From Alphaproteobacteria bacterium (GTDB taxonomy: Bacteria; Pseudomonadota; Alphaproteobacteria; Rhodobacterales; Rhodobacteraceae), in contig JAADIJ010000092.1 of NCBI GenBank assembly GCA_013151335.1, forward strand, positions 1 to 64,000: 64,000 nt of DNA. Reading direction: 5' to 3'. The translations under genes and the position numbers were made by a program. Below the pieces are notes generated by a model that did not search any database, had not been told where the DNA came from, and saw only the letters and a program-made list of their open reading frames with translations. Of this stretch, positions 58,307-64,000 are shown one piece after another (position 1 is the stretch's first letter; every line of letters begins with the position of its first letter).

Positions 58307-58543
58307 ATGTTTACCATCGAACACGAGTTTGACGCCACAATCGTAACCCTGATTGACGACGGGGAAATACCTTTACAAGAGGACGTCACCCTATCCGCAT
58401 TTGCCTCCTGCGTCACAGTCGAGCAATATGACGAGCGGAGCGATCAGGTTCAAAAGATCACGTTTTCCATGGCGCAATTGCGCGATTTGCAGGCCGCACT
58501 CGATCTGCCCGAGGGCAGTTACCAGTTTCGCCGAGAAGATTAA
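58307..58543 (+). CDS. Conserved hypothetical protein, 78 residues
   Basis: A small acidic protein (MFTIEHEFDATIVTLIDDG... MAQLRDLQAALDLPEGSYQFR). I recall similar proteins in other Rhodobacteraceae, with the same start and end. No domain or function can be assigned. It lies between rimO and an insertion-sequence remnant and is probably monocistronic. Confidence 0.7.
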   Translation: MFTIEHEFDATIVTLIDDGEIPLQEDVTLSAFASCVTVEQYDERSDQVQKITFSMAQLRDLQAALDLPEGSYQFRRED

Positions 58544-58555
58544 AGCATTTTGCCT

Positions 58556-59160
58556 TTAATCTGAGGCATATCCTGCAGCCTTTAAGAAGTTCCAGCATTC
58601 GTCCGGGTCGAACAGGTCACAAATGTCGCCGAGGGCCTGAAAGAGAGCGTCGAAGGTTCTTGCTCCAATCCTGCGCAGGTGGGCTTTTAGCTTTGTGAAC
58701 GCCATCTCGATCGGGTTGCGGTCGGGGAACAGGGCGGCAGGAACAGGAACCAGCACCCCTTGTCCTTCTGGCTTGCGCGGCGCGGGGGCTTTTGTGGGTT
58801 GAAAGATTGTCAAGGATCACCACCGTTCCGGGCTCCAGCACGGGTGCAAGCCGAGTTTACACATAAGTCTCAAAGGCAAGCCCGTCCATTACGCCGCTGA
58901 TCACCCATGGCGCAATCAGTGCCTCTTGGGTCAGTCTGGCGATGAGGGTCTGTGTGCCCCATTTCCCAAAGCGCGCGGGGTCATAGAGCCGTTCGCCCTT
59001 GAGGCTTCTGCCGCGCAACCGGGTGAGGTCGGTTTTGACGGCTGGTTTTGTTGGCGGTTTCGTCGATGAAAACCAGTCTGTGCTGCTTCTAGTGGATTGT
59101 AGGTGCGCTCCTCCCCAGCCTGCTTCCTCGCCAGGAAACAGGTTGGGGATAAATTAGCAT
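58556..59160 (-). mobile_element. Decayed IS630-family transposase remnant
   Basis: The minus strand encodes parts of an IS630 transposase spread over three frames. The C-terminal NPIEMAFTKLKAHLRRIGARTFDALF with the DDE catalytic Glu, and the middle VVILDNLSTHKSP with the second catalytic Asp, are clear, but in different frames; an upstream part (GERLYDPARFGKWGTQTLIARLTQEALIAPWVISGVMDG) ends in an internal TAA stop near 58859. The N-terminal third is missing. I could not find terminal inverted repeats, so the limits are approximate. Confidence 0.85.
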
Positions 59161-59188
59161 AGATGAGATACATAAGGGTCAGGATCCG

Positions 59189-59737
59189 TCAATCCTCCCG
59201 CCATTCTCCGCTGTTCAACCCCTCAATCGACCAATCGCCAACCCGCGCGCGGATCAGGCGCAAAGTGGGCAGACCGACGGCAGCAGTCATGCGCCTAACC
59301 TGCCGGTTTCGCCCCTCTGATATGGTCAGCTCGAGCCAGCCATCAGGCACGGTTTTGCGAAACCTGACTGGCGGCGTGCGCGGCCACAGAGCAGGCGGAG
59401 GATCAATCGCGCGGGTCTTGGCGGGGCGGGTTTTGCCGTCCTTCAAGTCCACCCCATCGGCAAGCGCGCCCAAGGCCGCCTCGCTCACCACACCTTCGAC
59501 CTGCACCCAATAAGTTTTGGGCGTCTTGTGCTTTGGATTGGCTATTTTTGCCTGTAATTTCCCGTCATCGGTCAGCACCAGCAAACCTTCGCTGTCTTTG
59601 TCCAGACGCCCGGCCGCATAAACGCCGGGCAGGTCAATGAAATCAGACAAGGTCGGGCGCAGACTGCCCGCGACCCCGCGATCGGTGAATTGGGACAACA
59701 CGCCGAACGGCTTGTTAAACAGGATAACCCGCGTCAT
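59189..59737 (-). CDS. rluE: rRNA pseudouridine synthase, RluE-like
   Basis: A 182-residue pseudouridine synthase of the RsuA/RluB/E/F family without an S4 domain, as in RluE. The catalytic motif is [18 protein letters not shown] and the C-terminal [25 protein letters not shown] is typical. RluE modifies U2457 of 23S rRNA in E. coli. It overlaps the DUF3422 gene by four bases and lies next to the insertion-sequence remnant. Confidence 0.92.
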   Translation of the reverse strand: MTRVILFNKPFGVLSQFTDRGVAGSLRPTLSDFIDLPGVYAAGRLDKDSEGLLVLTDDGKLQAKIANPKHKTPKTYWVQVEGVVSEAALGALADGVDLKDGKTRPAKTRAIDPPPALWPRTPPVRFRKTVPDGWLELTISEGRNRQVRRMTAAVGLPTLRLIRARVGDWSIEGLNSGEWRED

Positions 59738-61032
59738 TCATCACCGCCGACGCGCGCCTTGATACGCCGCACAAGCAGCCACACTGCCAGCATGACGGGC
59801 GGCACAAACGCCGCCGCCAGATAGGTCTTTTCAACCGCATAAACCTTGGCCAGCGGCCCGGTCAGATAGACCAAAAGATTAACCGCGTAATAGCTGACGG
59901 CGACCACCGACAGGCCTTCTACCGTCTCTTGCAACCGCATCTGCAGAGCGGCTCTTTTGTTCATGCTTTCAAGTAGTTGCCGGTTTTGTTCGGTGGTGGC
60001 AACATTGACCCGCGTGCCCAACAGCTCGGAGGCGCGCGCCGCCTGTTTTGACAACCCATCAAGCCGCCTTTCCGCCGCCTTACAGGTGCGCATGGCCGGA
60101 TCAAACCGACGCATCATAAACTCTGAAAACAGCTGGCGATCATTGATACGTTGTTCGCGCAGCACCGAAATCCGCTGATCCACCAGCGCGCGATAGGCGC
60201 GACCGGCCCCAAAGCGAAACGCCGAAGTCGAGGACAAAACTTCGATCTCGGCGGAGACGTCCAGCAACTGCTCAAGCATGGGTGCGGGGTCTTCCGTACG
60301 GTTGGTCATCTGCTCCATAATCTTTGACAATTGCGCGTCCAGCGGCCCGGCTTTGGCAAACACATTTCGCGCCACCGGCAGGGTCAGCATCGCCATGGTT
60401 TTGTAGGTTTCGATCTCCAGCAGACGCTGCACGATACGGCCCATACGCCGCACGCTAACCTCGCCAACACCGATCACCGCAAAGCGGATATTACCGCTCT
60501 CATCAATGCGAAAATCCCCTGCGACCACCACATTTCGATCAAGTGTATAGGCCGCAGCAAGGCTTGAGCCGACAAACCAGTTGCGAATTTCGCCGTCGAC
60601 GCGCTGTTCCACATCGGCCTCGGTCTGTTCCATTTCAACGCGTACATGGGCCGAGGTGATAATGCCGCCCTTAACCGATGCACGCCAATCCTCGGGAAAG
60701 TTCTGCATGGGATTGCCGTCAAACCCCTTGTCGTCGCCCACCTCGCCATGGCCGTCGATAAACAGCGTGTAGGTGGCAAATTCCGAATGCATTTCCCATT
60801 TCAGTTTATGACGCCCGAGGCTGCCGTAATAATGGTTGGCCTCACCTGATGGGCGGGTTTCTCCATATTTATCAAGCAGTTCTTCCAGCTTATTCCGGGC
60901 CGCATCAGGACCATCATCGGCACTGATAGCGAAATAAATCACCTGACCAGCCCCGGAGATTTCGGGCGAGGGCCGAGCGTGCAACTCGTTTGACAAGTCG
61001 TATCGCAACGGGTGATCTTTTAGAATACGCAT
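59734..61032 (-). CDS. DUF3422 membrane protein
   Basis: A protein of 432 residues of the DUF3422 family. The start [22 protein letters not shown] and [10 protein letters not shown] are characteristic. The C-terminal end has two hydrophobic spans ([24 protein letters not shown] and [20 protein letters not shown]). The large N-terminal part should be cytoplasmic. No function is known. It is followed by rluE with an overlap. Confidence 0.9.
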   Translation of the reverse strand: MRILKDHPLRYDLSNELHARPSPEISGAGQVIYFAISADDGPDAARNKLEELLDKYGETRPSGEANHYYGSLGRHKLKWEMHSEFATYTLFIDGHGEVGDDKGFDGNPMQNFPEDWRASVKGGIITSAHVRVEMEQTEADVEQRVDGEIRNWFVGSSLAAAYTLDRNVVVAGDFRIDESGNIRFAVIGVGEVSVRRMGRIVQRLLEIETYKTMAMLTLPVARNVFAKAGPLDAQLSKIMEQMTNRTEDPAPMLEQLLDVSAEIEVLSSTSAFRFGAGRAYRALVDQRISVLREQRINDRQLFSEFMMRRFDPAMRTCKAAERRLDGLSKQAARASELLGTRVNVATTEQNRQLLESMNKRAALQMRLQETVEGLSVVAVSYYAVNLLVYLTGPLAKVYAVEKTYLAAAFVPPVMLAVWLLVRRIKARVGGDE

Positions 61033-61076
61033 GATTTTTCCTGTCTAAATACTGCGTTCATCGCACATGATCGACC

Positions 61077-62234
61077 TCACTTCGGGGTCAGGCGAACCAC
61101 ATCGCCACCGCTGATTTCGGGGGTATCCTCAAAGTCAAAACTGTCAAGCCGGCGCGCGCGATTGCCAGCCTTGGTCGCCGATATCTTGATCTCCTCAACG
61201 TCCTTGACCGCCTGAGAGAAATGCCGGTCAAGATTGCCGACGCGATCCCCCAACCGCTCCACATCCTTATAAAGCGCGCCAAGTTCGCGGCGAATTGCGC
61301 CCGCTTGTTCGCGCATCCGTGCGTCCTTCAAAATGGCGCGCATGGTGTTTAACGTGGCCATGCAGGTGGTCGGCGAGACGATCCAAACGCGAGCATCAAA
61401 CCCCTCGCGCACCACTTCGGCAAAGCTCGCATGAAGCTCGGCATAGACGGCTTCGGAGGGCAAAAACATCAACGCGCCATCGGCGGTTTCACCCTCGATA
61501 ATATATTTGTCGGAAATATCCTTAATATGCTTGCGCACAGAGGTTTTAAAGGCGCGCTCGGCCACGATTTTTTCGGCCTTGTTGTCGGCGCGGTGCAAAT
61601 TCTCATAGGCTTCGAGCGGGAATTTACTGTCAATCACGATCGGTCCCGGCGGGTTGGGAAGATGGATCAGACAGTCGGCGCGCTTGTTGTTAGAGAGCGT
61701 GGCTTGCCAGGTATAAGCATCCGGCGGCAGGGCTTTTCCGACGATATCTTTGAGCTGAATTTCACCAAATGCACCGCGCGTTTGCTTGTTGGACAGGATG
61801 TCCTGAAGGCTGAGCACATCGCCGGAAAGCTTCTCGATATTGCTTTGCGCCTTGTCGATAACGGCCAGACGCTCCTCAAGCCCCGCCAATGATCGGGTGG
61901 TTCTCACCGCTGAACCATGAAGGCTCTCGCCCATAAAATGTTGAACCTCGGCCAGTCGGGTTTCGACGGTCTGGATCATTTTCGTTTGCGCGTTGGCCTG
62001 TGCTTCGGCGATGGTTTTAAGGCCGCCTGCCAATTGATGCTGGCCGTCAGACAGGCCTTGAACCGTGCGCCCCAGATCGTCCATCTGACGCAAAAGCGGC
62101 GACGGAACCGTGTCGCGACGACCACCAAGGCGCAAGACCGCCAGCAGCAAAACCAGCAGCAGAGCGGCGACGACCGCCAGCCCCAACATCAAAGGATCGC
62201 TGAAATCCAGTTGCGTTTCCCCGATTTTAATCAT
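61077..62234 (-). CDS. rmuC: DNA recombination protein RmuC
   Basis: A 385-residue RmuC-family protein with one N-terminal membrane span (LMLGLAVVAALLLVLLLAVLRL), a coiled coil and a C-terminal nuclease-like domain (GAFGEIQLKDIVGKALPPDAYTW, CLIHLPNPPGPIVIDSKFPLEAYENL). RmuC limits DNA inversions and has recently been tied to restricting foreign DNA. The first four bases overlap mutL (ATGA), so they are co-translated. Confidence 0.94.
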   Translation of the reverse strand: MIKIGETQLDFSDPLMLGLAVVAALLLVLLLAVLRLGGRRDTVPSPLLRQMDDLGRTVQGLSDGQHQLAGGLKTIAEAQANAQTKMIQTVETRLAEVQHFMGESLHGSAVRTTRSLAGLEERLAVIDKAQSNIEKLSGDVLSLQDILSNKQTRGAFGEIQLKDIVGKALPPDAYTWQATLSNNKRADCLIHLPNPPGPIVIDSKFPLEAYENLHRADNKAEKIVAERAFKTSVRKHIKDISDKYIIEGETADGALMFLPSEAVYAELHASFAEVVREGFDARVWIVSPTTCMATLNTMRAILKDARMREQAGAIRRELGALYKDVERLGDRVGNLDRHFSQAVKDVEEIKISATKAGNRARRLDSFDFEDTPEISGGDVVRLTPK

Positions 62235-64000
62235 GTGCGCCCAAACAGCCTTTCGATATCACTCAGCTTTAATTCCACATAGGTTGGACGCCCGTGATTG
62301 CACTGGCCAGAGCTTGGCGTCGCCTCCATTTCGCGCAACAACGCGTTCATCTCATCGGCCTGCATGCGGCGACCCGAGCGGATCGAGCCATGACAGGCGA
62401 CGCGGCTGAGAATGGCGTTAAGGCGCTCGCTGACAAGGCTGGTTTCGCCTTGGTCGTCCAACTCGTCAAGTATATCGCGCAGCATGTTTTCGCCGTTGAT
62501 CCGGCCCAGTATTGCGGGTGTTTCGCGGATGCACACAGCACTACCGCCGAACGGTTCCAATGTTAGGCCGAGCTTGGTCAACTCTGGGGCCACGGCCAGC
62601 AAGCGCGCGCAATCATTGGCGGAAAACTCAATGATTTCAGGGATTAGCAGGGCTTGCGCGCGCACCCCACTCGCCTCCATCTGTGCCTTGAGACGCTCAT
62701 AAACCAGACGTTCATGCGCAGCATGTTGATCAACAATCACGATGCCATCCACTGTTTGCGCGATGATATAATTTTCATGAAGCTGCGCACGCGCCGCGCC
62801 CAAAGGATGGGATTGCTCCACTGAAATCTGCTCAGGATCGTCGGGTTCAACCCGGCCATATTGGGCCTGAATTTCCGCAAATCCGGGCGCTTGGGAGGAA
62901 GGGCGGATGATGTTGCCACCCGACTGCCGGTCCATTTGATAGATCGGCGCACCTCCCGAAGGCTCGGGCTGAAATGCGCCAAGAGTTGCAGTTGCAACCG
63001 TAGTTGAGGCGCGATGTCCCGCCTCCGCAAGCGCGTGGCGAAGGGCTGACACGATCAGACCGCGCGCCATTCCGGGATCACGAAACCGCACTTCGGCCTT
63101 GGCGGGGTGAACATTAACGTCCACCAGTTCAGGGGCGCATTCCAGAAAAAGCGCAACCGCCGGGTGGCGATCGCGGCTGAGAAAATCAGCGTAAGCCCCG
63201 CGTAATGCACCCACCAGCAGCTTGTCGCGCACGGGTCGTCCGTTCACAAACAGGAATTGCGCGACTGCGGCCCCGCGCGAATAAGTCGGCAAAGCGGCAT
63301 ATCCGGTCAGGCTGATCCCCTCGCGCGTCGCGTCGATCAGCAGCGCATTTTCAGCGAACTCTGCCCCCAAAATCTGCCGCAGACGGCCATGAAGCGCGTC
63401 GAATAAATCGCCGGTTTGCGCGTCACTGCGAAACGTAACCCGCCCCACCCCGCCTTTGGAGATATCGCTGAGGGTGAAGCTCACAAACGGTTCGGCCATG
63501 GCCAGACGGCGCACGATATCGCCGATTGCCTGCACTTCGGCGCGGTCGCTGCGCAGAAATTTCAGCCGCGCCGGTGTGGCATAAAAGAGATCGCGCAGCT
63601 CGACCACGGTACCCTGACCAAGCGCTGCTGGTCGCGGTTGGCTCATCTCGCCGCCATTGACCGTGATCATCGCCGCCGCCGTCGCCCCTCGGCTGCGCGA
63701 GGTGATACTCAAACGGCCAACCGCCCCCAGCGAGGGCAGCGCCTCGCCACGAAACCCGAAGGAATGAATGTTGAGCAGATCACTACCGTCGATCTTGGAG
63801 GTCGCGTGCCGCGCCAGCGCCAATTGCAACTGATCCTCAGGGATACCGCAACCGTCATCGGTCACCCGGATCAGGGTTTTGCCGCCATCCGCATAGGCGA
63901 TATCGACTCGGTTGGCACCCGCATCAAGCGCGTTTTCAATCAGTTCTTTGACGGCAGAGGCCGGACGCTCGACCACTTCGCCAGCGGCAATCCGGTTGAC
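62231..64000 (-). CDS. mutL: DNA mismatch repair protein MutL, 5' end cut by window edge
   Basis: The GHKL ATPase MutL, about 590 residues visible. The frame is open to base 64000, where VNRIAAGEVVERPASAVKELIENALDAGA, the start of the ATPase domain, is encoded; about 15-20 residues are missing. GFRGEALPSLGAV and the C-terminal dimerisation part (QHAAHERLVYERL, PSSGQCNHGRPTYVELKL) are present. It forms an operon with rmuC. Confidence 0.97.
   Translation of the reverse strand, partial: VNRIAAGEVVERPASAVKELIENALDAGANRVDIAYADGGKTLIRVTDDGCGIPEDQLQLALARHATSKIDGSDLLNIHSFGFRGEALPSLGAVGRLSITSRSRGATAAAMITVNGGEMSQPRPAALGQGTVVELRDLFYATPARLKFLRSDRAEVQAIGDIVRRLAMAEPFVSFTLSDISKGGVGRVTFRSDAQTGDLFDALHGRLRQILGAEFAENALLIDATREGISLTGYAALPTYSRGAAVAQFLFVNGRPVRDKLLVGALRGAYADFLSRDRHPAVALFLECAPELVDVNVHPAKAEVRFRDPGMARGLIVSALRHALAEAGHRASTTVATATLGAFQPEPSGGAPIYQMDRQSGGNIIRPSSQAPGFAEIQAQYGRVEPDDPEQISVEQSHPLGAARAQLHENYIIAQTVDGIVIVDQHAAHERLVYERLKAQMEASGVRAQALLIPEIIEFSANDCARLLAVAPELTKLGLTLEPFGGSAVCIRETPAILGRINGENMLRDILDELDDQGETSLVSERLNAILSRVACHGSIRSGRRMQADEMNALLREMEATPSSGQCNHGRPTYVELKLSDIERLFGRT

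Overview
The window is a moderately GC-rich stretch of alphaproteobacterial chromosome, most likely from the family Rhodobacteraceae (roseobacter group). The evidence is a combination of family traits rather than a marker gene: a class I lysyl-tRNA synthetase, a CarD regulator, a Suv3-like helicase next to a small S4 protein and FdxA, DUF3422, DUF2927 and DUF1127 proteins, a Hint-domain protein, a Sat/APS-kinase fusion, and a form II CO-dehydrogenase-like cluster. Most of the window is core genome with dense coding and short gaps. I found no tRNA or rRNA gene, CRISPR array, prophage or integron. No clearly new multi-gene defence or biosynthetic system is visible.

Layout. 1-5.9 kb: argS (cut by the window edge), marC, dgt, divergent erpA, then a persulfide-responsive unit (BigR-like repressor, persulfide dioxygenase-like MBL enzyme, DUF442 sulfurtransferase) with a palindromic operator over its promoter. 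6-10.2 kb: aidB-like acyl-CoA dehydrogenase, cobT and cobS (divergent), carD. 10.2-14.6 kb: fdxA, an S4-domain protein and a Suv3-like helicase, the last two each with a one-base frameshift, and a TPR protein. 14.7-24.9 kb: SCP2 protein, lysophospholipase-like hydrolase, hisN, XRE regulator, typA, quinone oxidoreductase, LysR and DUF1127, a Bax-inhibitor-1 protein, rpmG, the RNase P RNA, an AmpD-like amidase and an Excalibur lipoprotein. 24.9-33.6 kb: gatA/gatC, an MBL hydrolase, tadA, rluB, a cold-shock protein, TerC, a DUF2927 lipoprotein and uvrB. 33.7-37.9 kb: coxG-S-L-M of form II type, closed by a terminator. 37.9-43.6 kb: sat/cysC, trxB, an Lrp regulator, a Hint protein and a sulfotransferase-like protein. 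43.4-50.4 kb: a small basic protein, pgeF, midA, lgt, ubiK, YbjN (with CtrA- and DnaA-type sites upstream), nadD, a frameshifted dacB and a TerB-like protein. 50.5-58.5 kb: lysS, DUF4864, a small membrane protein, a 764-residue beta-helix protein, a TIM-barrel protein, rimO and a small conserved protein. 58.6-64 kb: a decayed IS630 copy, rluE, DUF3422, rmuC and mutL (cut by the edge).

The points most worth checking are: the persulfide operator/promoter; three one-base frameshifts in otherwise conserved genes, two of them at the same seven-base motif; a terminator hairpin that contains the likely hisN ribosome-binding site; the CtrA/DnaA-type cluster upstream of ybjN; a cox cluster without maturation genes; and the large beta-helix protein without a visible export signal.
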